Assembly (NCBI GenBank): GCA_018302465.1
Contig: JAGVZQ010000011.1
Coordinates: 1-32,591 of the forward strand
DNA: 32,591 bases
Reading direction: 5' to 3'
From: Candidatus Woesearchaeota archaeon
GTDB taxonomy: Archaea; Nanobdellota; Nanobdellia; SCGC-AAA011-G17; GW2011-AR20
Under the pieces are notes generated by a model that did not search any database, was not told the DNA's origin, and was given only the letters and a program-made list of their open reading frames with translations. Below, piece after piece: positions 1 to 9,033 of the stretch (position 1 is its first letter; every line of letters starts with the position of its first letter). The translations under genes were made by a program, and so were the position numbers.

Positions 1-2
1 CC

Positions 3-161
3 GGAATGAACCCAGAAAAGAGAATTTCGGCATTTTTATTATATGACCTAGCTTACACTGAACTATTCTTCACTTCAACATTATGGCCTGATTTTTCTGC
101 GCAAGAACTAAATAGTATAATTGAGGAATTTAAAAATAGAGAAAGAAGGTTTGGAAAATAA
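3..161 (+). CDS. 3' part of an unidentified CDS, or a small ORF from ATG at 6; ends ...KNRERRFGK*
   Basis: Open frame from window edge to TAA 159-161, not in the ORF track. Confidence 0.4.
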   Translation, partial: GMNPEKRISAFLLYDLAYTELFFTSTLWPDFSAQELNSIIEEFKNRERRFGK

Positions 162-839
162 TTAAACAACAGCCGCATCTTGGCAATCTTCTGCAAATGT
201 TCTAAGATCCGCATAACTAGAATCCTTTATATGATCTTTATTGCTGCTGCATATGTATTCTGGAGGTAAAAAATCCTTCTCAGTATAAGCTCCAGCAAAG
301 CATTCTTTCATTAAATCACTGGCATCATATGTTTCTTTAGCATCAACCCCAATTCGGTCTTTGTATACTAAATAACCTACTTCTTCAAGTTGTTCAGCAA
401 GACTATCATCCCTAAATGGATCCCATGTAGCATATCTATGTATAACAGTTCCAGGTTCTATATCATACTTTTCCAGGCATAATTCATGCTCTGTTTTATC
501 AGAATCAGGAATCTCCCCAGTAGAATTATCAACTACCTTGCCGCCTAGAACTGAATCTTCTTTTGGTTCATCTTCTGTTTCTTCGTCTTCATCACAAACT
601 TTATTTTTATCCACATCTATACAAAATTTGCCATCCTCAAACTCATATAAATTTTTAGAATCCAGCTCAACTTCTTCTGGCTCATCCTTATCACATAACT
701 CATTGCCATCATCATCTAAACAAAATACACCCTCTTCAAATTCATAATACTTAGAGAAAGAACAGCCTGAAATAAGCAAGATTAAAGATAAAGCCAATGC
801 AAAAAGTACTTTATTCATAAAAACTTTAAAACCCACCAA
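162..839 (-). CDS. Lipoprotein with two Asp-rich, Cys-containing EF-hand-like repeats
   Basis: Signal peptide with lipobox LLISGC; repeats FEEGVFCLDDDGNELCDKDE and FEDGKFCIDVDKNKVCDEDE. Confidence 0.75.
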   Translation of the reverse strand: MVGFKVFMNKVLFALALSLILLISGCSFSKYYEFEEGVFCLDDDGNELCDKDEPEEVELDSKNLYEFEDGKFCIDVDKNKVCDEDEETEDEPKEDSVLGGKVVDNSTGEIPDSDKTEHELCLEKYDIEPGTVIHRYATWDPFRDDSLAEQLEEVGYLVYKDRIGVDAKETYDASDLMKECFAGAYTEKDFLPPEYICSSNKDHIKDSSYADLRTFAEDCQDAAVV

Positions 840-900
840 TATTTAAAGTTTACCAAGGTCAAAAACAAGATTTATATATTAAATAGGTATACAAAAGGCA

Positions 901-2889
901 ATGAAGAGGTACTACAATTCTATGATAATCATGGCTATACTAATAGCTTTATCTGCTTTAATCCTCATAATAAAACCTACTCCAACTGGGTTTGTAGTAT
1001 ACACTGGTGGTCAAGAATATAAATATGATAATCTGAATAAGACTTGGGATTTTTCAGATGAACTTTCCTATAACTCCTCTGAAATAATTATTAATAACAG
1101 CCAGGCTTCATTAAAACCAATAATAACTATATATAACTGGACAGAAGAAAAACATCATAATTACAACATAACCTATGCGTTATATGACCCAAATAATGAA
1201 ATAACTGACTTAAAAACTAATGATAATAACTACCTTAAACCATCAGATGAAAAAATACTAAATGTCTTTTTCGAAAATAGTTTAGATAATGGGAATATAA
1301 TAAATGTATTCACAAAATCAAGTGATCCAGGAAATATTTATCTCTGTGAATTAAACACTTTATGCTCTTCTCCAGGCTATGGCTCAGTTTCTTATGATGG
1401 GGGGGAGGGAATTTACAATATAACCTTATCTGGTTTATCTTCTCCAACGGACTCATTCAGCTTGGTTGCATTAGAAATAAAAGTTAATTATGTAAACTCA
1501 ACTAATGGAAACATAACTAGAGCTCTTTACAATCCTTCAGATAAAATGGATAAAGTAAGCATAAAGGATAATTCAAATTTTGAAATAAATAACAAAATAT
1601 TTGACATAAACTTCAATAATTCTATCTACAATAATGATATAGTGTCATTTTATTTAAAATCAGGGCAGGCTTCAGAAGTATATTTATGTGAAGTAAGCAC
1701 TGAATGCAGCTCTCCAGGTTACGGAAAATTAGCTTACAATGATGAAGAAGGATGGTATAACATAACCCTTTCAAATTTATCATCTCAAAAATCCTCATTT
1801 TCTGTCAATTCAGATAATAAAGTGAAAATAGATTTTATACAGGCAGCAAAAATAAACATAACTAAATATACCTCAACAAATATAACATATCCAACAACAT
1901 CAGCAATAAAAACAAGCAGTTTGGATAAAATAAGAAATATTAAGTCAATAGAATTTTCAAAAATATTAAACAATCAGACTATGTATTTTAACTACTCCTT
2001 TGATGAAGGGTTAACATGGAATAGTATACCGGAGAATGTTTCGACATTAACTAATTCAAGAATAAAGCTTTTAATTACATTAAACTCAGATACACTTTCA
2101 GCTCCTGCTTTAACCGGAGTTTCAGTAATATATGATAAGGTTCTTCCTGATACATACCATGAAATAAACTCCTCCCAATTGATAAATATTTCATCTTTTG
2201 AACCCACAATAATAAATAATTCAAACCTTTTATTAAACATAACCACTTTAGAAGACATAACTAATGCTAATATCACAATAAGAGAATTCCAAAATTCATC
2301 TATGGAATTTAAAAAACCATTAAGAGATTTGATAGACATAACAGTAGATAATAATACAAGAGATAGCTTAAACTCCACAAGTATAAAAGTTTACTATACA
2401 AATGAAGAGTTATCTTCTGGAAATTTGGATGAATCAACACTAAAATTCTATTACTATAATGAAACCTCAGCAGAATGGCAGGCATTATCATCCACAGTAA
2501 ACACTGCAAATAATTTCATAGAGGTTTCTCTCTCTCATTTAAGCATTTACGGAGTATTTGGTGATGAAATTCAATCTTCCCCACAACAGCCCTCTTCTGG
2601 TGGGGGTTCATCAACTCGGGAATCTCAGTTATCCAATGATACTAAAAGCAAGGAAACTACAGAAGTTCCTGATCTTATACAAGAAGAAATTAAATCTGTA
2701 ACAGAAATTCCAGTAGAGCAGGAAACGCCTCAAAAAGAAGATATTCAAGAATCTTTAACTGGGTTTTCTATATTTGGGATAAAAATATCAAGGATAGATC
2801 TTCCAAGTTTCATAATTCTAGTAACTGGCTTTATTTTAGCTATCTCCTACAGTGGTTACAGACTGCTCAAAAAACGCAGGGCATTTTAA
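901..2889 (+). CDS. Cell-surface protein anchored at both ends, PGF-like, rich in N-x-S/T sequons, with internal duplication
   Basis: N-terminal TM followed by PTGFVV; two copies of YLCE(L/V)xTxCSSPGYG...YNITLSxLSS; Ser/Gly-rich linker; C-terminal TM followed by KKRRAF. Confidence 0.7.
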   Translation: MKRYYNSMIIMAILIALSALILIIKPTPTGFVVYTGGQEYKYDNLNKTWDFSDELSYNSSEIIINNSQASLKPIITIYNWTEEKHHNYNITYALYDPNNEITDLKTNDNNYLKPSDEKILNVFFENSLDNGNIINVFTKSSDPGNIYLCELNTLCSSPGYGSVSYDGGEGIYNITLSGLSSPTDSFSLVALEIKVNYVNSTNGNITRALYNPSDKMDKVSIKDNSNFEINNKIFDINFNNSIYNNDIVSFYLKSGQASEVYLCEVSTECSSPGYGKLAYNDEEGWYNITLSNLSSQKSSFSVNSDNKVKIDFIQAAKINITKYTSTNITYPTTSAIKTSSLDKIRNIKSIEFSKILNNQTMYFNYSFDEGLTWNSIPENVSTLTNSRIKLLITLNSDTLSAPALTGVSVIYDKVLPDTYHEINSSQLINISSFEPTIINNSNLLLNITTLEDITNANITIREFQNSSMEFKKPLRDLIDITVDNNTRDSLNSTSIKVYYTNEELSSGNLDESTLKFYYYNETSAEWQALSSTVNTANNFIEVSLSHLSIYGVFGDEIQSSPQQPSSGGGSSTRESQLSNDTKSKETTEVPDLIQEEIKSVTEIPVEQETPQKEDIQESLTGFSIFGIKISRIDLPSFIILVTGFILAISYSGYRLLKKRRAF

Positions 2890-2927
2890 TAAGATTTATA
2901 AACCAAATTTTTAATCACCTTTATAGC

Positions 2928-3023
2928 GCGCCGGTAGTACAGTGGCTAGTATCTCGGCCTTCCAAGCCGATGACCTGGGTAATCAGGTTATCTGATTCAG
3001 GAATTCAAATCCCAGCCGGCGCA
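2928..3023 (+). tRNA. tRNA-Gly(TCC) with a 24-nt intron (2980-3003) between positions 53/54
   Basis: Acceptor GCGCCGG/CCGGCGC+A; anticodon arm TCGGC-cTTCCaa-GCCGA; T-stem CTGGG (2975-2979)/CCCAG (3011-3015) interrupted by TAATCAGGTTATCTGATTCAGGAA; bulge-helix-bulge foldable. Confidence 0.9.
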
Positions 3024-3715
3024 TACTTTCTACAGGCTAAACATAGTATATCTCCATAAGCTTCTTCATCTACAAGAACAGCAGTAAAATACAATTTTGA
3101 GACTTGTCTACATTTTCCATTTTTGGAAATAACTTGACCTGCTTTAACCTCATCAAAATTTTTAATTAACACTTCTGAATAACCTTTTTTGATTATATCA
3201 AAAACCTCAAAAATTTTTACATTTTCATTCTTTTTATTATTAAAAAAATTATCAATAGCTTTCAAAACTTCCTTTACATTTTCCTTCCTTTCATGTGGAC
3301 CAACTTCCAAGCTTATTCCACATCTAACAAAATCTATTAGCGCTTTCCCACTAGCAAAAAACTCAGGCATTATAACCAGTCTTTTCAATCCTAATCTTTT
3401 AGCAAAATTTAGTTTTTCTTTATTTGGTTTAGTAATTATTCCAAACAAAGGGCAGTGATTAGAGGAAGAATGTAAGTCTATAACATATTCGTATTCTTTT
3501 AATTTTTTAACTAGTTTACTAGCCATTACTTCTTCATAGTTGCCATTTATTTTTCCTGGAAAGCATCGATTCATATCAGCTTCTATAAATCTAACTTTTC
3601 TTTCTAAAGCAATTTTATTTCCAATAAAAAAAGAAAAAGAGGAGGTTAATTTATTTGCAACTTCTAAACCATAAGGTTCATTTCCATGCAAACAGCAAAC
3701 AACAGCCACTTTCAT
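3005..3715 (-). CDS. Succinylglutamate desuccinylase/aspartoacylase-like zinc carboxypeptidase family protein
   Basis: N-terminal VAVVCCLHGNEPYG and VIDLHSS motifs; stop codon lies inside the antisense of the tRNA-Gly T-loop. Confidence 0.65.
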   Translation of the reverse strand: MKVAVVCCLHGNEPYGLEVANKLTSSFSFFIGNKIALERKVRFIEADMNRCFPGKINGNYEEVMASKLVKKLKEYEYVIDLHSSSNHCPLFGIITKPNKEKLNFAKRLGLKRLVIMPEFFASGKALIDFVRCGISLEVGPHERKENVKEVLKAIDNFFNNKKNENVKIFEVFDIIKKGYSEVLIKNFDEVKAGQVISKNGKCRQVSKLYFTAVLVDEEAYGDILCLACRKYAPAGI

Positions 3716-4371
3716 TTTAACCCCACCACCAAAAGGGCATCTCCTTTTTCTAAATCCATTCCAAGAGTATTTTCAAAGAAAGGACCTGCTTCTGGATGAT
3801 ATGGCTTTTTCCCATAGAACAGCCCTCCGTAATATCCCCTTGCAATTCCTTTGTCATCTATACTACATCCCAGTCTAGCTGCCAAATCATTACGGACTGA
3901 TTTAACAATAAGTGGCATACCGTTTGCTCCAGGGTATATCTGAGAACAATAATTCTGCAATGCTCTGTACATATTAGGATTCTGCGTTCTCAGACAGACA
4001 ATTTCCTTTTCAGAAGATACTAAATCTGTAACTTTCCGAAAGATTCCTCTGGCTTGTATTGAAGGATCCATTGCTATTCCCTCTACAATTAAAGAGGATA
4101 TCCCTGCTAAAGAACAAGCATTGTAAGCAGCCATTCCAGCAATATTGCCATCTTGGTTTTCCATCAAAAATAAGATCTCAGGAGAGACTAAGTGGTCATA
4201 GATATCTCCAAAGTCCATATCGGGCCTTCCAAATGCTCTTCTTACTACCTCTACAGCTCCTTCTAGCTTACGCGGATAAGACTCAAAGAATTTTTGAGGG
4301 GAATCTATCCTATTAACAAGGACGCCAAACAGAAGGAGCAATAATTCTAGCTGTATCAGTAGAATCTCCAT
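3712..4371 (-). CDS. GNAT-like acetyltransferase; N-terminus probably miscalled because of a frameshift near 4316-4327
   Basis: GNAT-like VEGIAMDPSIQARGIFRKVTDLV; the Leu-rich N-terminus MEILLIQLELLLLLFG looks out of frame. Confidence 0.5.
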   Translation of the reverse strand: MEILLIQLELLLLLFGVLVNRIDSPQKFFESYPRKLEGAVEVVRRAFGRPDMDFGDIYDHLVSPEILFLMENQDGNIAGMAAYNACSLAGISSLIVEGIAMDPSIQARGIFRKVTDLVSSEKEIVCLRTQNPNMYRALQNYCSQIYPGANGMPLIVKSVRNDLAARLGCSIDDKGIARGYYGGLFYGKKPYHPEAGPFFENTLGMDLEKGDALLVVGLK

Positions 4372-4592
4372 TTAATTTTTGTTCTATTTTTTGTTTATTT
4401 TCTTGTTTCATTTTTTCCTCCTATGTTTGGTATAATAAAGCTTAAGCCATAAAAAAGAATTAATTTACTAATGCCACAGATATAATTCTGTTCTCATAAA
4501 AGAAATCATAAAAATTTCATTATTTAAACTTTTCGTAAGCTGAAAAATAAGGCTTCACAACCTTTTTATACAAATCATTCTACCTATAATGT

Positions 4593-4685
4593 ATGGCTAA
4601 AAAACAAGGTTTCTTGACTCCTAAAACTACATTGCCCGAAAGACTAGAAAAATTGAGGTGGGCAGGAGGTGGTGGAAATGGGTAA
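4593..4685 (+). CDS. Small ORF (30 aa) MAKKQGFLTPKTTLPERLEKLRWAGGGGNG overlapping the start of the PIG-L gene
   Basis: ATG to TAA, TATA-like CTTTTTATA upstream, overlaps the next candidate ATG (4678). Confidence 0.4.
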   Translation: MAKKQGFLTPKTTLPERLEKLRWAGGGGNG

Positions 4686-5318
4686 CATATTAATTTTATG
4701 TGCCCATTCTCTGATGACGAGTCCATATCCATGGGAGGTACAATAGCAAAATATTCTACAGAAGGAAAGAAAGTAATAGTTATAATATTCTCATACGGAG
4801 AAGCTTCCTTGCCTCATTTAAAGCCGGAATATGTTAAAGAAGTAAGATTAAAAGAAACAGAGCAGGTTTCTAAAGTTCTCGGTATTAATCAGACTGTTTT
4901 TTTAGGATTGCCTGATGCAAAATTAAAAGAATATGAACACGATAAAAAGCTCATTAAAAAAGTAAAGAGTTTAATAAAAACATATAACCCAGAAAAAATA
5001 TTTACCCATTCAGAAACAGACCCCCATCATCCAGGAGACCATAAAGCAGTATACAATGTGGTTACAAAAGCAGTGGACTCTATAAAGAAAGAATATGACC
5101 TTTTCACTTTCGAAGTATGGAACATTATTCCTGAAAATAAACCAGTTATGTATGTAGATGTTTCAAAGTATTTTAACATAAAAATAAAAGCAATAAGCCT
5201 TTTCAAAAGCCAGTGGTTCTCTGTAATCTTAACAATACTTCCAGTCTACATAAGAGCAATAAAATATGGGTTAAAGGCAAAATGCAGATATGCTGAAAAA
5301 TTCTATAAAATAAGATAG
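4678..5318 (+). pseudogene. PIG-L/LmbE family deacetylase with a 2-nt frameshift in the catalytic HxDDE motif
   Basis: ATG 4678 encodes MGNILILCAHS; removing 2 nt from TCTCT (4708-4712) continues as DDESISMGGTIAKYS..., including THSETDPHHPGDHKAV. Confidence 0.75.
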
Positions 5319-5360
5319 TCTCCAGAATAATTTAAATACTCTATTTCTATCAATTATAAC

Positions 5361-5678
5361 ATGCATAGTATACTTCTTCATCAACATAAGAGAAAAATTA
5401 AATCAAAGAAGTCAGAAAATAAGTTCAAAACTATTGATAATTTAGTTACAGTAGTTGCAGTAGTATATCCATTAAGTACAATTCCCCAAATAATTGGAAT
5501 ATGGGTTAACAAAAATACAGAAGGTATCTCTTTAATCACGTGGTCTCTATTTTTAGTTTTACAGTCAATACTTTTAGTTTATGGGATTGCACATAAAGAG
5601 AAAAGGTTAATACTAATGTGGAGTCTATGGTGTCTTGTATATGCTATAATAGTGGTGGGTTTAGTATTATACTCTTAA
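5361..5678 (+). CDS. PQ-loop/SemiSWEET-like membrane protein
   Basis: VYPLSTIPQIIGIWVNKNTEGISLITW, three TM segments. Confidence 0.75.
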   Translation: MHSILLHQHKRKIKSKKSENKFKTIDNLVTVVAVVYPLSTIPQIIGIWVNKNTEGISLITWSLFLVLQSILLVYGIAHKEKRLILMWSLWCLVYAIIVVGLVLYS

Positions 5679-6478
5679 CAATCTCTCCCTAGAGTCTTTT
5701 CTAATATGGTAAGATCTTTCAGCATCTCTTAAAATAGAGTTATCTACTTCCTGAACGAACATCACCTCCCTATTATGGTTTAGTTTTTTAAGTACTCCTT
5801 TAAATGGAACTGTTATTTGGGAATGCCCAATTGAAACATCTTTTTTATATCCCCCCGCAGCATTACAATAAACAAGAATAATCTCCTCTTCAAAAGCTCT
5901 TTCTATGCACAAAGAGTCAACAAGTTTTTTTCAGATTTAGAATCATATTTTATCCCTTTTCCAGCATCTCCCTTGCACCAAAAGCTAGGGCAAATAACTA
6001 TCTCAGCACCCCTCAAATTCATTCTTTTAAATAAATCCGGAAACATAAGATCCCAGCAGATTATAAGTGCAATCTTCCCATATTTTGTTTTAAAAACAGA
6101 AACATTGTGACCTGATTTCATTTTCTTCTTTTCAGATGCCCATAAATGAACTTTCCTATACTTAGCTAATACTCTTCCGATTGAATTTATATAATAAGAA
6201 GTATTATACAAATAAGATCCTTCCCTTTCAATAATAGAACCAGGAACAATATCAATTTTATATCTTTTTGCAAGTTTCTTAAAGAGTTTAACATAGTAAT
6301 ACGATCTTATAGACTCTCTCTCTTCTGTTAACATCCTAGTGATAAAATCTTCGGGAAACACAATAATATTAGATTTCAAAGAAGCCGCTTTTTTAATAAA
6401 TAATTCAGCTTTCTTTAAGTTTTCTTCATCAGAAACTTTTCTAACTTTAAATTGAACTACAGCTATCTTTAGCTTCAT
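5667..6478 (-). pseudogene. Carbon-nitrogen hydrolase (nitrilase superfamily) split by a 1-nt deletion in an A7 run (T7 on + strand, 5925-5931)
   Basis: FPEDF, KVHLW and IICWDLMFPD motifs in 5903-6478; the continuation CIERAFEEEIILVYCNAAGG lies in 5667-5912; adding one A restores EKKLVDSLCIERAF. Confidence 0.8.
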
Positions 6479-6560
6479 ATAGTTAGTTATTCAAAAGAGA
6501 TTTATTAACTTATCTAATATAGAGAAAACATTATATACAAAACATCTATATTAAAATAAG

Positions 6561-7661
6561 ATGAAAATTTTCTTTATAATAACTGGAATAGGACTTGGCC
6601 ATACAATGAGAGAAATAGCCATAATTAACGAATTAAAAAAAAGAGATAAAAATTTAAAAATAAAAATAGCAGGTTTTGAAAATTCATATAATTATTTTAA
6701 AAATAAATATGATACTGTAAAAATTCATGGAAGTAAATTTCCGCAGTCTTCTTTTAATGTTAATTCATTCAAAGTCATGTTATATAATTTACCTTACATT
6801 TTCTATTTCATCTCAGACTATATCAAGTTAAAAAAAGAAATAAAAAAATTTAATCCAGATTTGATAATAGTAGACACCCAGCCAGTAGGAGCTTATACTG
6901 GAAAAAAGTTAAAAATAAAAACTATTTCAATATATAACTTAGATTTAGCAACATGGGATGCATACCAGGAATCAGCAAAATTATCTTTTACATCATATTT
7001 GCAATCAAGATTCCACTTTAAATTCGTAGCAGACTGTTATAAAAATTCAGATTTAATTATAATTCCAACAATAAAAAAAAGAATATCAGATAAAAATTTT
7101 AAATTTGTAGACCCAATATTAAGGACCTATCCTGCTGAGTTGCCATCAGAAAAATTATTAATGAAAGAGCTAAAATTAAAAAGAAAGCCTATTTTAGTCA
7201 TGCTTGGTGGCTCAAAGTTTGGTTTCTCAATTGCAGAGAAAATAGTAAGTGTTTCAGAAAGATTTAATGAAGATTTTATCATATTTGGATATAAAGATTT
7301 AAAAACTAAAAATTTAACATCCTTCAAATTTAAAGAAAATTTCCTGGAATATCTGAAAATTTGCAAAGCTGTAATCTTAATTTCAGGCCATACAGCATTA
7401 TCAGAAACAGTAGTCTATAAAAAACCAGCCTTAATCTTTCCCTTTAAAAATTATATAGAGCACTACATAAATGTCTCAGAAATGAAGGAATTCTCTCTTG
7501 TTAAATATGTAGATTCAGGATTAAGCGAAAAACAGCTGGAATCTTTTATTAAAGAGCTAATAAACAAGCATAAAATTTTAGAAAAAAAATTAAAAAAATT
7601 AAAATTAATAGACAAAGGAACAAAAGAAGCAGTAGATATAATACTTAAACAAATTCATTAA
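6561..7661 (+). CDS. MurG-like (GT28-type) glycosyltransferase
   Basis: N-terminal GIGLGHTMREIAI; C-terminal SGHTALSETVVYKKPALIFPF. Confidence 0.75.
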   Translation: MKIFFIITGIGLGHTMREIAIINELKKRDKNLKIKIAGFENSYNYFKNKYDTVKIHGSKFPQSSFNVNSFKVMLYNLPYIFYFISDYIKLKKEIKKFNPDLIIVDTQPVGAYTGKKLKIKTISIYNLDLATWDAYQESAKLSFTSYLQSRFHFKFVADCYKNSDLIIIPTIKKRISDKNFKFVDPILRTYPAELPSEKLLMKELKLKRKPILVMLGGSKFGFSIAEKIVSVSERFNEDFIIFGYKDLKTKNLTSFKFKENFLEYLKICKAVILISGHTALSETVVYKKPALIFPFKNYIEHYINVSEMKEFSLVKYVDSGLSEKQLESFIKELINKHKILEKKLKKLKLIDKGTKEAVDIILKQIH

Positions 7662-8466
7662 TAGCTTCTATCCACTCTTTTGGATTATCTCTCTTCAATG
7701 CTCCCTCTAAAGAATAAATAGCTATTTCCCTGCATCCGCTTTTCTCTGCCATATCTAAGTCAGAAATAAACTCAGTTACATTTCTATAAACTCCCTCAGT
7801 TTTTAAAGCTCCTGTCCCTATTAATCCAATAGAAAACATTACATTTGGATTTTTCTTGACTGCCAACTTAGTAAATATTTTTAGATACAACCTTATTATA
7901 GGTCTTAAAAAACTCCCTGCAAAAGTAGAATAACACATATAATTTTTTGCCATGCCATGTTCTAATTCAATAAATGTTCCATGGTTCTTTAAATACCATC
8001 TTGCAAAAGGGAACTCATTTATCAGCATGTTAACATTCTTCGTAACAACACCTGAACCCTTTCCAGCTACATCATAAACAACTTTTTTTAGATACTCATT
8101 ATTCTCCCCTTTCTGAAATATCTTTCTTATAGCATAAAAAATAATTTTAGGGGTAGTATACTCCCATTTAGGAATAGGGGGCTCTAAATCTATCTTAATC
8201 TTTATTCCTTTATACTGCTTTAATTTGTCAATGCTTTTTTTGCTCGTAAATCCTGAAAACCAGTATCCTTCTTTTCTAGAAAGCAAAGGCCAGGGGTACA
8301 TGAAAATTTTTATTTTCTTCTTCCATTTTCCATATTCCTTAACACTTCTCACTCCTGTATAAATTTCAACAGGAACTTTAATCTTTTTCAATAACCTCTC
8401 AGCTTCTTTCCAGTCCTTAATTTGTTCAGGAAACTCACACCAGAATACTATCTTTTTAAACATCAA
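7645..8466 (-). CDS. Conserved hypothetical protein, possibly TIM-barrel-like; overlaps the glycosyltransferase 3' end convergently
   Basis: Long intact ORF; no confident family. Confidence 0.55.
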   Translation of the reverse strand: MMFKKIVFWCEFPEQIKDWKEAERLLKKIKVPVEIYTGVRSVKEYGKWKKKIKIFMYPWPLLSRKEGYWFSGFTSKKSIDKLKQYKGIKIKIDLEPPIPKWEYTTPKIIFYAIRKIFQKGENNEYLKKVVYDVAGKGSGVVTKNVNMLINEFPFARWYLKNHGTFIELEHGMAKNYMCYSTFAGSFLRPIIRLYLKIFTKLAVKKNPNVMFSIGLIGTGALKTEGVYRNVTEFISDLDMAEKSGCREIAIYSLEGALKRDNPKEWIEAINEFV

Positions 8467-8594
8467 AATCTAGATATATTTGAAGTATAAATATTTTTAG
8501 GTAAAATTTAAATAACCTCTTTCTTTGGACTTCTTAAGGGCGGGGATGCCACATCACAGCCGATTCCCGATAAAAATAAATAGTTAACAGAAGA

Positions 8595-8945
8595 TTAAGC
8601 AGTTAACATCTCTTCTTTCCTTAACTCTTCTTTAACTTTCTGGTGTGCAGTTTCCCAAAAGAAATCCCTAAATTTCTTAACAACAGGATTCTCTAAATAA
8701 AGCCTATACATCTTGGCTTTTCCAACAATCCTAGTCTGTTTTACTATTTTATTTTCTTCCAGCTTACTCCAAAATAGTTTTAAAGTGGCATATCCAACAC
8801 CAGAGTGTTTTGCAATATCCGTCATACTATAATCAAAATCTTCATGGACTACTAAAAAATCCAAAACTCTATTTATAGGATTATCTCCAAACACCTCTAA
8901 AAAGATAGTTTTATCATTTTCCATTGTAAAAATTAAGAAGAACAA
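8595..8945 (-). CDS. Winged-helix transcriptional regulator
   Basis: NPINRVLDFLVVHEDFDYSMTDIAKHSGVGYATLKLFWSKLEENKIVKQTR. Confidence 0.7.
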   Translation of the reverse strand: MFFLIFTMENDKTIFLEVFGDNPINRVLDFLVVHEDFDYSMTDIAKHSGVGYATLKLFWSKLEENKIVKQTRIVGKAKMYRLYLENPVVKKFRDFFWETAHQKVKEELRKEEMLTA

Positions 8946-9033
8946 CTTATTTATAAATATTCCTGTTTTTAGCTAATATGGGTTATAAATATGAATAAAA
9001 AGAATTAAATATTTTTTTACTAATTTATCATTA

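Noticed and set aside
538-747. Plus-strand Ser-rich ORF (69 aa)
   Set aside because: Antisense shadow of the Asp/Glu-rich lipoprotein repeats; no family or SD evidence.
8540-8572. Complete tRNA or split-tRNA half
   Set aside because: Only acceptor-like pairing is present; no D-loop GG, no anticodon arm, no T-arm.
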